The notes: generated by a model not told the origin, from the sequence alone. Counted from the stretch's first letter, positions 36,500 to 44,800 are shown. The stretch: 64,000 nucleotides of DNA from Mangrovicoccus ximenensis (GCF_003056725.1 NZ_QBKZ01000015.1:393152-457151); one strand, 5' to 3'. Numbers and translations are program-made.

Positions 36500-37800
36500 G
36501 AAACCCAATTCGTTTCGATACCAGCCTTCCTCAGTTCGTGGCCAGTCTGAAAGCTGCATATCCTGGAGATCTGGCCGCCGCAGAACCTATCGTGATCCGG
36601 GACTTTGAAGGCCGCCTTGGCGTGATAATGGACATCTCCGGAGCAGATCTCGACGGTCTGAATAGTGCGGTCGCCAAGCGTCTTGGCCCATATGCCCGCC
36701 CCGAAGACCCCGTGCGTGGACGCGACGAGGCTGGCGTCTCCCGGATCGTCGCGGAGGCCCAAACCGCACCCGTTCTGAAGATTGAGGGAGTGAACCTCCG
36801 ACTTCTCGACCGCCGGATTGTCGGTGCAGATTGGATGGCGCGTCCCGTGCTCGAGCCAGGCGCGATCCCCCGGATTGCGTTTATCAGCATCAAGGGCGGT
36901 GTTGGCCGTTCCACGGCTCTTTCAATTGCGGCGACGCATCTGGCCAGAACGGGTTTGCGGGTGCTCACCGTGGATCTCGACCTCGAAGCTCCAGGGCTCG
37001 GCGCGACACTCTTGAAGCCAGACGAACTGCCCACGTATGGTGTCGTAGATTGGCTCGTCGAAAACGGGCTTTCCGGGACTGATGGCACGTTCCGCGCCGA
37101 TTGCATTGGCAGGTCTTCCCTTTTGGATGGAATTTCGGTCGTGCCCGCCTTTGGTAGCCAAACCCTGGCACACCCCGCCGATGCGCTTGCCAAGATCGCC
37201 CGGGCGAGCCTCGAAGACATGCGCGAAGGCACCCCCTTGCCCCTTCGCGGCCAACTGCAAGAAATGCTCAGTAGCTTTGAGGCTACCGGCGACTATGATG
37301 TTGTGTTGATCGACGGCCGCGCAGGCCTGCATGAAACGACGGCGGCCCCGGTCCTTGGGCTCGGAGCGAAAGTGCTCCTTTTTGGCATCAATGAGCCGCA
37401 GACCTTCCAAGGCTATGCCTTCCTTCTAGCTCACATCCGCGAACGTATCCCGGGCGGAACGAAGTGGGAGGAGAACGCTTGGTTCGTGCAGGCCAAAGCG
37501 GATCCCGGGGACGCGGAGATTGCTCAGGAGCGTTTTAACGCGCTTTGGAGTATGGAGGAGGGGCCGCTTGCAAAGCCCGAAAAGCTCGGGCCGGACGATC
37601 TCGAGTTGGTCTGGGCGGACACTGACGCTCCGACCCCCATGCCCAAGGAATCGGTGCCGCTCCTACGCATCCTTAACGATGAGCGCTACCGCAGCTTTAA
37701 TCCGGTTGAGAACCGCGTCCAACTCGATGAGCAGCTCGTGCGCTCGACGTTCGGGGGGCTTCTGGATTGGTTCGATGATCAGATGGAATTGGGCAAATGA
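36496..37800 (+). CDS. KGGVGR-variant ParA/MinD-like ATPase of putative defence operon
   Basis: 434 residues. An N-terminal domain (about 1-115) with no clear match precedes a MinD/ParA fold: FISIKGGVGRSTALSIAA is a deviant Walker A keeping the signature Lys but with Arg in place of the usual GK(S/T) lysine; VLTVDLDLEAPGLG follows, and YDVVLIDGRAG is Walker B. Such KGGVGR ATPases sit in mobile islands with HEPN-like and P-loop partners, unlike true plasmid ParA (no ParB or parS here). It overlaps both neighbours by 4 bases. Confidence 0.75.
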   Translation: MRNPIRFDTSLPQFVASLKAAYPGDLAAAEPIVIRDFEGRLGVIMDISGADLDGLNSAVAKRLGPYARPEDPVRGRDEAGVSRIVAEAQTAPVLKIEGVNLRLLDRRIVGADWMARPVLEPGAIPRIAFISIKGGVGRSTALSIAATHLARTGLRVLTVDLDLEAPGLGATLLKPDELPTYGVVDWLVENGLSGTDGTFRADCIGRSSLLDGISVVPAFGSQTLAHPADALAKIARASLEDMREGTPLPLRGQLQEMLSSFEATGDYDVVLIDGRAGLHETTAAPVLGLGAKVLLFGINEPQTFQGYAFLLAHIRERIPGGTKWEENAWFVQAKADPGDAEIAQERFNALWSMEEGPLAKPEKLGPDDLELVWADTDAPTPMPKESVPLLRILNDERYRSFNPVENRVQLDEQLVRSTFGGLLDWFDDQMELGK

Positions 37801-39296
37801 CCATTCGCAAAAGATCCCGCCGCCCCAAACCGGAGGATATCTCCGCGATCCGCGAGGCCATCGCTCGGTTTGACCCCAGCGCGTCGACGACAATTGTCGG
37901 AGCGGACAAGGCCAAGCTGCGGGACGTCTTCGCGCCCACGGCCCACAGCAAAGCGCTCGATCCCGCGACCACGCTTGTTCTCGGCGCGCGCGGGGCGGGT
38001 AAGAGCTTCTGGGCGAGCGTGCTTTATAACCAGGACACCAGGCAGCTCGCCGCCGATCTCTACCCGCGCCTGGAACTCGACAGGCTCCGGGTCGAGATCG
38101 GATTTGGCGGCGTGGGCCGCGCGGGCGTGCCCAAGGCCGTCATCGACGAACTGGTGCCCCAAGGGCAGGAGAAGACGACCGCAGACCCCTTCTGGCAAGC
38201 CATCATAGCAGGCGCGGCGCTCAAAGTGACCGAGCCTGATCAGAAGCACCCCCCCACGGACATGCTTGACCGTTTCGCGGATCCCCAGGATTGGGCCGAT
38301 GCCATGGCGGAGGTTGATGACGAACTTACCAACCGGGGCGAGACTCTCCTCATCGTCTTTGACGCGCTTGATGCAATCTCGGAGGATTGGGGACGGCTTA
38401 GCGGGCTCATTGACGCGCTGATGCGCTCGGTTTGGGAGTTGCGCGGATTCAATGCGATCCGCGCCAAGCTCTTCATGAGACCGGACCAGTTGAGCGAGCT
38501 CACGCTACGATTTGTGGAACTGCCGAAGCTGCGCAGCGGAGCGGCCAAACTCGGGTGGGGGCAGGCGGATCTCTACGGGCTGATGTTTGCGAGATTGGCT
38601 TTTGACGAAGAGGCGGCGGAGCCCTTCGGTCGTTTCCTCGAGGCCCGTGGCTTGGGCAAGCCGCCGGAAAAACAAGAAGAGCTTCGGACCTGGAAGCTGT
38701 CCAGCAATGAGACCCAGCAAGAAAAGACTTTCGAGGCCATGGCGGGCAACTTCATGGGCGCAGGACCGCGAAAGGGAAAAACCTTCGATTGGCCGTATAA
38801 CCATCTGGCAGATGGCCTCGGAGATGTGACGCCACGCAGCTTTCTCATCCTGATGCAGAATGCCGCGGACCGGTCCCAATCCCGAGATGCAGGCGCCCTC
38901 ATCCTTCTGCCGCAAACGATCCGCGATGGGCTCCGGGAAGCTTCAAAAGTCCGCATCGAGCAGCTCAACACGGAATACCCTTGGATCAAGCGGGTTCTTC
39001 AACCGCTCGCGGGTCTACGGGTGCCGGCAGAGCCGCAGGTCTTCTTTGACGCATGGACAGAGGCTTCCACGGTGGAAGCCGCTGTGAAAATTGCGCGAAA
39101 AGAGAATGCCCTCCCTCCAGTGCCCATCGCTTCATCCCGGAAATCTGATCTGTCTGGTAGAGAGCCTGAGCTCGCCGATCGCCTAACTAAGATGGGAGTC
39201 ATCACAAGTCGTCCAGACGGGCGCTACGATATGCCCGACCTCTTCCGAATCGGGGCAGCACTTCTGAAAAAGGGCGGGGTCACGCCGAAAGCCTGA
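37797..39296 (+). CDS. large P-loop ATPase of putative defence operon
   Basis: 499 residues. Walker A LVLGARGAGKSFWASVL near residue 60 and Walker B TLLIVFDALDAIS near residue 185 indicate a KAP/STAND-like P-loop ATPase. The C-terminal 200 residues carry no recognised domain; the last 60 look like a winged helix (LADRLTKMGVITSRPDGRY). Third gene of the HEPN-ParA-ATPase operon, with the stop followed 10 bases later by repeat copy A. Function inferred only from context. Confidence 0.6.
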   Translation: MTIRKRSRRPKPEDISAIREAIARFDPSASTTIVGADKAKLRDVFAPTAHSKALDPATTLVLGARGAGKSFWASVLYNQDTRQLAADLYPRLELDRLRVEIGFGGVGRAGVPKAVIDELVPQGQEKTTADPFWQAIIAGAALKVTEPDQKHPPTDMLDRFADPQDWADAMAEVDDELTNRGETLLIVFDALDAISEDWGRLSGLIDALMRSVWELRGFNAIRAKLFMRPDQLSELTLRFVELPKLRSGAAKLGWGQADLYGLMFARLAFDEEAAEPFGRFLEARGLGKPPEKQEELRTWKLSSNETQQEKTFEAMAGNFMGAGPRKGKTFDWPYNHLADGLGDVTPRSFLILMQNAADRSQSRDAGALILLPQTIRDGLREASKVRIEQLNTEYPWIKRVLQPLAGLRVPAEPQVFFDAWTEASTVEAAVKIARKENALPPVPIASSRKSDLSGREPELADRLTKMGVITSRPDGRYDMPDLFRIGAALLKKGGVTPKA

Positions 39297-39306
39297 GGCT
39301 GTAGAT

Positions 39307-39368
39307 GTCCGCTCTCTGAAAGCTGCACCGCAGCGATTGTTCACATTGGCAAGATCCGCTAAGGGCCG
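39307..39368 (+). repeat. dispersed about 60-bp island repeat, copy A
   Basis: Begins GTCCGCT, has GCTGCACCGCAGCG 15 bases on, ends TCCGCTAAGGGCCG. First and last motifs start 48 bases apart, the same as in copy B. It follows the P-loop ATPase stop by 10 bases. Confidence 0.6.
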
Positions 39369-39558
39369 GGAGCGACGCAGCGCGACAGGCGATCCGCTAC
39401 TTGGCCCTGCGGCGTAGCGATGGTCGGTACTGAGCCCAACCTACCAATTTAACGCAACAGGTCGAATAGCCGACCTTGATCTACGGACACAAAATTCAGG
39501 ATTTGCGCAAGGCTCGTGATTGTCTTTATGTAGCGACCGTCAAGATCAGGAGGGTGCT

Positions 39559-40083
39559 TTGATCGATCGCCTTTTCGTTGGAGTTCTCGGTAACCGGAAC
39601 TCAGGTAAATCGACTACGTGGAATACGTTGTTCAATGCGACGGTGCGCACAGGCAAGAACCCTCGAACTCTAACCCTCTACGGCGGGGAGTGTGTTGAGG
39701 TTTTTTTGATCAGCGGATCACCTGAAGAGCGTCAACTCTACGCTGGAGAAATTCTCGAACAGCAGGACTGTCGCATTATCTTGTGCTCAATCCAATACAC
39801 CGAGATAGTGCGTAATACGCTCGATTACGTCGTTGGGAATGAGTTTGACATTTTCGTGCAATGGCTAAATCCAGGTCATTTTGATGCAGGCGAGAACTTC
39901 GACAGTTTAGGTTTGCTCCCTTGGCTCGTCGGGCACGAAGCGACCGTCGCCATACGTGACGGCAAAGCGCAGCCGCAGCAACGAAGCGAGGAACTTCGTC
40001 AGTTCATCCATGGTTGGGCGAAAGCTCGCGATCTGACATACTCTTGCCCTAATCCCGCTCTCGGCAAATTGCACAAATCATAG
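39559..40083 (+). CDS. small P-loop NTPase of unknown function
   Basis: About 174 residues. A TTG at 39559 preceded by AGGAGGG is the best start; an in-frame ATG at 39520 lacks a ribosome site. FVGVLGNRNSGKSTTWNTLF is a clear Walker A at the N-terminus. No G-protein NKxD motif is evident; RIILCSIQYTEIVR could be the Walker B strand with Asp lacking. A stand-alone island gene between repeat copies A and B. Possibly a nucleotide-switch component of a defence system. Confidence 0.55.
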   Translation: MIDRLFVGVLGNRNSGKSTTWNTLFNATVRTGKNPRTLTLYGGECVEVFLISGSPEERQLYAGEILEQQDCRIILCSIQYTEIVRNTLDYVVGNEFDIFVQWLNPGHFDAGENFDSLGLLPWLVGHEATVAIRDGKAQPQQRSEELRQFIHGWAKARDLTYSCPNPALGKLHKS

Positions 40084-40182
40084 AAACTGAACATGTTGCC
40101 CAAGGCGACAATTCTGCCAATGACACCTTCGTCGGCACTGCGGACCTTGGCCTCCCAGCATATGCTTCGCCAGAACATGAAC

Positions 40183-40244
40183 GACCGCTTAGGGGAAGCT
40201 GCATCGCAGCGTTGATCGTCCCTTCCAAGGTCCGGTAGGGGCCG
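40183..40244 (+). repeat. dispersed about 60-bp island repeat, copy B
   Basis: GACCGCT, then GCTGCATCGCAGCG, then TCCGGTAGGGGCCG. Inter-motif distances are identical to copy A (15, 33 and 48 bases). Lies between the P-loop gene and the gene at 40398. Confidence 0.6.
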
Positions 40245-40397
40245 TTCGCGTCGGCTAGCTACAGCGGATTATTTGAGATTGGTGCTTTGATGCTCTGCGT
40301 TCATACCTTGGGAATGTCCAAGAAGTTTTGGTCTCTTGGCCGGTCTGGCAGGACCCGATAAGGATGTGGTGTCGGCCATGTGAAAGGAGTAGAGACC

Positions 40398-40802
40398 ATG
40401 GGTAAAACATTCCCCGAGTTAAAAGAGCATCAGTCTCGCATCGAGAAAGCTCTGGACACGGCTAAGCCTGAAAAGGTCGCTCAAGGCAAAGCGCTACTAT
40501 CCGCAAACTGCGAAGAGTATATTGAAGCTCAGGGCTTTGACGCGGGAAAACTGCTGAGCACAATTGCGGCGAAGCACCGAGCCAATGAAACCATCTCCTA
40601 CAAAGACCTTTACGAAACTTGCCACAGGTCTGGCGGCAAGTGGGGCAAAGAAATCGGGATGGCCGCTGCTCGCTTTTGCACGGGTGCGGCCTCCATATGG
40701 GGATGGGCGAATGACCTACCAGGCATGAACGATGCCGTTGTGAATGGCCAAACCAACAAGCGGGGCGATGGTGCAGCCACCATGGACTACCTGAAGAACT
40801 GA
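40398..40802 (+). CDS. hypothetical island protein
   Basis: 134 residues; ATG at 40398 preceded by AAGGAG, preferred over an in-frame GTG at 40380. Mostly helical, soluble, moderately charged; N-terminal half LKEHQSRIEKALDTAKPEKV is probably a coiled helix. No family recognised and no membrane segment. A single-gene unit between repeat copies B and C. Confidence 0.5.
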   Translation: MGKTFPELKEHQSRIEKALDTAKPEKVAQGKALLSANCEEYIEAQGFDAGKLLSTIAAKHRANETISYKDLYETCHRSGGKWGKEIGMAAARFCTGAASIWGWANDLPGMNDAVVNGQTNKRGDGAATMDYLKN

Positions 40803-40861
40803 CCGCCCAAAATTCTTCAGTATTGCTTTGATACCAAGGTGGCTGCGCGCGAAAATTTAAC

Positions 40862-40922
40862 GACCGCTTTGGGGGGTGCTTCACTGTCGCATCAGGCAAC
40901 GGCTAATGTCCGCAAAGGGCCG
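40862..40922 (+). repeat. dispersed about 60-bp island repeat, copy C
   Basis: GACCGCTTTGGGGG at the start and TCCGCAAAGGGCCG at the end, 47 bases apart; the central GCTGCA box is degraded. Follows the gene at 40398 by 60 bases. Confidence 0.5.
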
Positions 40923-40956
40923 AATATGGCGGTGCAACTAGTTGATTGCCCTGGCT

Positions 40957-41463
40957 TCAAAGCAACTCGCCTGTTTCTATCATGTACTGAAACTCTTCGT
41001 AGCTAAGGATCTTCAAGCCTCTTGATCTCGCTGCCTCAACCTTTTTAGGGCCCGCGTTGGAACCGCAGCAAAGGTGAGTGGTCGCCTTGACGACACTTGA
41101 ATTAACTCCAAAACCATTGGTTGTAGCTAGTTCTCGCATTTTCGATGCCGCGGATGCCGTGAAGCCTGTAAAGCAGATATTGATCGATGGCCGTGGCTTG
41201 CGGTTCTGCTTGTCGTGAGCGTAGACGGCATTCCAAGCCTGTGTCTCTGTCATGCCAGGCTCAATGGACAGTTCTTTCTTACGCATTATCCGAATGACTT
41301 TTTCTGAGAGCATCTTGCTCCAACCTTCCGTTTCTAAAAATGTTTCAGAACATCTTGCGTCCGACTTGGGGTACCTTCGTCTCTGAAAGCAAGAGGCCAA
41401 GATATTCCATCTCATCCGACAGGAAGTCTGGGGTGAAGTGCAAGGTTTTTCTATTGCAGACAT
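40957..41463 (-). CDS. single BRCT-domain protein, probable compensating frameshifts
   Basis: 168 residues from the ATG at 41463. The C-terminal 75 residues form a BRCT domain: INICFTGFTASAASKMRELA, then ATTHLCCGSNAGPKKVEAAR and GLKILSYEEF. Residues about 8-42 read poorly in this frame, while the adjacent frame gives LHFTPDFLSDEMEYLGLLL and SETKVPQVGRKM. One A missing near 41445 and one extra T near 41348 would restore it. If translation instead starts at 41313 (SD GGAG), only 118 residues are made. Stand-alone BRCT proteins bind DNA ends or phosphopeptides. Confidence 0.6.
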   Translation of the reverse strand: MSAIEKPCTSPQTSCRMRWNILASCFQRRRYPKSDARCSETFLETEGWSKMLSEKVIRIMRKKELSIEPGMTETQAWNAVYAHDKQNRKPRPSINICFTGFTASAASKMRELATTNGFGVNSSVVKATTHLCCGSNAGPKKVEAARSRGLKILSYEEFQYMIETGELL

Positions 41464-41559
41464 ACCAGTGCTGAGAATGTTGCGGAGCGTCGGCTTTGGG
41501 CCGGAAGCGCCAGTAGGTGGCGGGCGCCCGGGAGGCTGCAAACTGCGCAAAGCTGCGTG

Positions 41560-41637
41560 TCAGCGCTCGTTCTCGGCGCGCCCGTCCACACCTTTATCGG
41601 CACAGCCGTATGCGCGAAGCTCTGTATCGACAGCCAT
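41560..41637 (-). CDS. tiny ORF, third of an overlapping small-gene run
   Basis: 25 residues (MAVDTELRAYGCADKGVDG start). It begins at the TAATG overlap with the stop of the gene before it. Too short to classify; listed because three consecutive start-stop overlaps on the same strand suggest a real phage-like micro-operon. Confidence 0.3.
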   Translation of the reverse strand: MAVDTELRAYGCADKGVDGRAENER

Positions 41638-41788
41638 TATCGCTGCGGCTCCTCCTCGGTCGGCTGCCACAGACTGACCACGGCATTGCCACCGTGACCG
41701 AATGCTTGGTCGCAGATGTGCAGCGGCTCGTATTCCGGCTGATCCTTGGCGAGGACGCGGGTTTCGTTGGAGATGGGGTGGGGGTCAC
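41637..41788 (-). pseudogene. 50-residue phage-type protein with a one-base frameshift
   Basis: GTG at 41788 overlaps the previous stop (GTGA). One C added to the C5 run near 41780 gives TPHPISNETRVLAKDQPEYE, then LHICDQAFGHGGNAVVSLWQ and a stop at 41637. The product is conserved-looking and acidic, as in small phage cargo genes. Without the correction the frame is nonsense. Confidence 0.45.
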
Positions 41789-41991
41789 CGGCTCACCTCG
41801 TCGCAAGAATTGTAGGCCCGTCCGACGAGCTTGCCTTTCCATATGCCAGCCTTTCGGTCCTCGAAGTAGACGGCGCCGTCCCAGCTACCCTCGGTGACGC
41901 GCACCTGAAGCTCGGCGCCGTTCATTTCAGCAACCTCCGGGTCATCGAAGGCTGCGAGGATCTTCTCGGCCATTTCGCGATTGAGCTGCAT
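41785..41991 (-). CDS. small island/phage protein
   Basis: 68 residues from 41991, chosen for AGGAAG 6 bases upstream; ATG at 42069 has no ribosome site. Sequence MAEKILAAFDDPEVAEMNG, then LQVRVTEGSWDGAVYFEDRK: a compact alpha-beta protein without known family. It heads the run of overlapping mini-genes that lies just inside the tRNA-Leu attachment remnant. Confidence 0.5.
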   Translation of the reverse strand: MQLNREMAEKILAAFDDPEVAEMNGAELQVRVTEGSWDGAVYFEDRKAGIWKGKLVGRAYNSCDEVSR

Positions 41992-42113
41992 CGTCGCTTC
42001 CTGTCTCACGGTTTCATGGGCCTCGATTTTCCCTGTGTAACTTTCCCGATTCGTTTCCGGTTTGTCCATTAGACATTTTTCGGGTAAGATATTGATATTT
42101 TGTGATAAACATT

Positions 42114-42171
42114 GGATTCAAAATCCCCCGGCCTTGCGGTCATGTCGGTTCGAGTCCGACCTCGGGTACCA
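42114..42171 (+). other. 3' half of tRNA-Leu(CAA): probable attachment site
   Basis: GGATTCAAAATCC (anticodon loop TTCAAAA, anticodon CAA), a variable arm, the T-arm GTCGGTTCGAGTCCGAC and the acceptor end CTCGGGTACCA. The 5' half (acceptor TACCCGAG, D-arm) is absent and upstream bases do not pair, so this is a displaced tRNA end, as left by tyrosine-recombinase islands that cross over in the anticodon loop. The integrase gene ends 96 bases to the right. Confidence 0.75.
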
Positions 42172-42266
42172 GCCCAGTTTCAATGACTTATGTGGTCTTC
42201 GAGCTATGTTGGCGGCCTTCTCTGTGCCTGCGTGTCCCAGAACCGTGTCCTAGTTTCACGGTTCGT

Positions 42267-43049
42267 TCATTCTCTGTTCGTTCCGCGCCGGTGCGCGTTG
42301 CGCGACATGATTTTGCGGTTCGCACGGGATCGGTAGTAGGCGATGGTCTCCGGCGTCTGATTGGTGATCGCCTGGATCTCGGCGTCGCTGCATCCGGCCT
42401 CGGCCAGGCGGACGATCGCGAGCTTGCGCAATCCGTGCAGCACGAATGGCTTTGCCTCGTGGCCCAGTGTCTTCCGCCACGCCCTGAATTCCTTTTCGAT
42501 CGCATCATAGCCGGTCGGCTCGGTCAGGTTCTTCGCCAGGACATAGGCGCCTGATCGCGGGATCGTGCCGAGGTATTCGGACAGGTTCGGCGGGCAGAAT
42601 ACCTCGTAGGTGGTGTCTGTTTTCTCGTCGGTGACGGTCATCCATTCACCCCGGAAATGGTCCCAGCGGGCCATCACCGCGGCGCCTGGACGTTCGCCTC
42701 GGCCGAGGATCAGCCTCGACAGGGTGCGCACGCGGGCGGGCGCGTCTTCTAGGGCATCGACCATCCACTCCGGCCAGGGCTCGAACGGGTTCCGGGTGCC
42801 GTAGAGGTCGATCCCCTTCGCGGGGTTCGGTCCCAGCGGCCAGTCCTGTTTCTCGACCGCATAGTTCCAGAGCTTGGAAATCATCTGCACGCGCCAGTCG
42901 GCCTTGCGAGGCGTGTCGGCGAGCTTGGCGTGCGCGGCGCGGACGTCGGCGCGGGTCAGGCCCGAGACCGGCTTGTCGGCGTTCTTGTCTGTGATGTAGC
43001 GCATCTCGCGGCGGTAGCTCGTGAGCGTGGCGGGGGCGTTGTTGCGCAA
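42267..43049 (-). pseudogene. tyrosine recombinase (phage-type integrase), N-terminus lost
   Basis: About 260 residues: core-binding domain (YRREMRYITDKNADKPVSGL) and catalytic domain with HGLRKLAIVRLAEAG (HxxR), AITNQTPETIAYYRSRA with the probable nucleophile Tyr, and the SDAEIQAI segment. The first 80 or so residues (arm-binding domain) are missing where the frame meets another gene near 43052. Its 3' end faces the tRNA-Leu remnant, the usual arrangement for an integrase with its own att site. Confidence 0.8.
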
Positions 43050-43057
43050 ATCTAGGG

Positions 43058-43191
43058 GGGGCGGTCGCGGTCAGCGCCACCCGTTCGCGCGAGGTCATCC
43101 CCAGCGCCAGCCCGGTCTCGCCGCCGCAATCCTGCAGAGCCAGCGGCAGGGCGAGCGACAGGGCGGCGAGCAGGGCGGGAAAGGGCGGCAT
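43058..43191 (-). pseudogene. N-terminal fragment of an exported protein
   Basis: About 45 residues: signal peptide PALLAALSLALPLALQDC and then GLALGMTSRERVALTATAP. The frame then runs into integrase sequence out of phase, so the gene is cut near 43055. Divergent from the response regulator at 43322; possibly a periplasmic target or accessory of that system. Confidence 0.4.
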
Positions 43192-43321
43192 GGCGGGTCT
43201 CCGGGCAGGCAGGGCCTCCCGAGCCTAGCATCCGGGCGCCCCCGGCGTCTTGATCTGGATCGCTCTGGCCATTCCGGCGCGGCTGCCTAGATTGGGGATC
43301 ACAGCCCGCAAAGGAGCCGGA

Positions 43322-43999
43322 ATGAAGATTCTGCTGGTCGAGGACGACGCGAGGATCGCGCAATTCGTCGCCGAGGGGCTGGCGCAGGAGGGCCATGCGG
43401 TCGACCGGTTCGGCGACGGCAAGGACGCGCTGGCGCATTGCCTCGATGCCGATCCCGACGTGGCGGTGATCGACCGGATGCTGCCCGGGCTCGACGGGCT
43501 GTCGCTGGTCAAGGCGCTGCGCGCGGCGGGCAAGGCGATGCCGGTGCTGTTCCTGACCGCGCTCGACCAGGTCGACCAGCGGGTGGAGGGCTTCAAGGCC
43601 GGTGCCGACGACTATCTCGGCAAGCCGTTCCATTTCGCCGAGCTGCTGGCGCGGGTCGAGGCGCTCGGCCGCCGCAAGGGCGGGGCCGCGCCCGAGACGG
43701 TGCTGAAGGTACATGACCTGACGTTGGACCTGATGGCGCATTCGGCGATGCGGGCCGGGCAGGAGATCGAGCTCCATGCCCGCGAATACCAGCTCTTGGA
43801 GCTCTTGATGCGCAATGCCGGGCGGGTGGTGACCCGCTCGATGCTGCTCGACCGGGTGTGGAACATCAATTTCGAGCCGGGCACGACGGTGGTGGAAACC
43901 CATGTCAGCCGCCTTCGCGCCAAGGTGGACAAGCCCTTCGACTGCCCGCTGATCCATACCGTGCGCAATTACGGCTATGTGATGCATGGCCCGCGCTAG
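43322..43999 (+). CDS. OmpR/PhoB-family response regulator
   Basis: 225 residues. Receiver: LLVEDDARIAQFVAEGL (acidic pocket), VAVIDRMLPGLDG with the phospho-Asp, LFLTALD and GADDYLGKPFHFAEL. C-terminal winged helix: HAREYQLLELLMRNAGRVVT, VETHVSRLRAKVDKPF and HTVRNYGYVM. Similar to heavy-metal or acid-response regulators. The partner kinase overlaps by 14 bases but is broken. Confidence 0.9.
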   Translation: MKILLVEDDARIAQFVAEGLAQEGHAVDRFGDGKDALAHCLDADPDVAVIDRMLPGLDGLSLVKALRAAGKAMPVLFLTALDQVDQRVEGFKAGADDYLGKPFHFAELLARVEALGRRKGGAAPETVLKVHDLTLDLMAHSAMRAGQEIELHAREYQLLELLMRNAGRVVTRSMLLDRVWNINFEPGTTVVETHVSRLRAKVDKPFDCPLIHTVRNYGYVMHGPR

Positions 44000-44478
44000 G
44001 GCGGCCGCCGGGCTGCGCAACAGCCTGACGTCGGGCCTGACCTCGGGCGCGGCCTTCCGCGGCGCGCTCTACGGCATCGCGGCCTTCTGCGGCGTGCTGT
44101 TCCTGTCGGGGGTGGCGGTGCTCTATACCGCGCGCCAGGCGGTGACGGCGGATATCCAGGCGGGTCTGGCCGCGCAGATGGCGCTGGTCCAGGAGATGGC
44201 GGCGGCCAACGAGCCGGAAGCCTTCGCCGAGACCGTCTCCGATCTCGCCCGCCGCTTCGCCGCGGCGAACATGGTGGTGGCGGTCTACGAGGGCAACCGC
44301 GTGGTCGCCGCCAATGCGGTCCTGCCCGCGGCGCCGGTGATCTGGCGGGTGGCCGGGGATGTCGAGACGATCCGCGGCGAGGCGCTGGACCGGGTGCTGG
44401 TGCTGACCGGGCGGGCCGGGCCCTATACGGTGGTTCTGGGCCGCGACATGGCCGGGGTGACCCGCCCCGACGATCTGG
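43986..44478 (+). pseudogene. sensor histidine kinase, N-terminal part only
   Basis: About 163 residues: helix GALYGIAAFCGVLFLSGVA, then a periplasmic sensor segment (AVTADIQAGLAAQMALVQEM, DLARRFAAANMVVAVY). The second helix, HAMP, H-box and ATPase are absent; after VTRPDD the frame runs antisense through the fragment at 44597. Without a kinase core this two-component pair cannot work unless another kinase serves the regulator. Confidence 0.7.
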
Positions 44479-44597
44479 GGCCAGTGGTCTTCGAGCGCGG
44501 CGAGCGCCCCGGCCAGCGTGGCGCGGTCGGCATCGCCGAGCGCCGGGTTGGCCCGCAGCGCGGCGTCGAGTTCCGGATCGGTCGGGGGGCTGTCCAT
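44479..44597 (-). pseudogene. N-terminal fragment of an unrecognised protein
   Basis: About 40 residues starting MDSPPTDPELDAALRANPAL and reading TLAGALAALEDHWP before the tail-to-tail join with the kinase fragment. GCGAGG precedes the start. Helical; no family assigned. Confidence 0.35.
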
Positions 44598-44800
44598 GGC
44601 GGCCTCGCAATGCGCAAACGGAATGCGTCACCCTAGGCGGCCAGGGCGGCTGCTGTCGAGCCTCCGCTTCGTCCGGGATTCCGGCCGCGTTTGCCGTGAT
44701 TTGCGGTGACGTTACGCAAGCTTTGCGAGTTTTTCGCAAAACCGTCACGAACGTGCTTGACGGGATCTGCCGGTAACTTTAGAGAGCCCGAACACAGAGT

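Noticed and set aside
36496..37800. Plasmid partition ParA
   Set aside because: No ParB, no parS-like repeats, and an aberrant P-loop; the operon partners are HEPN-like and P-loop proteins.
39300..40930. Integron cassette array (single genes with about 60-bp repeats behind them)
   Set aside because: No consistent GTTRRRY/RYYYAAC pair borders the repeats, no integron integrase is near, and spacing between genes and repeats varies.
42267..43049. Complete integrase gene
   Set aside because: The first residue lies within the core-binding domain; about 80 N-terminal residues expected for this family are absent and upstream sequence belongs to another gene.
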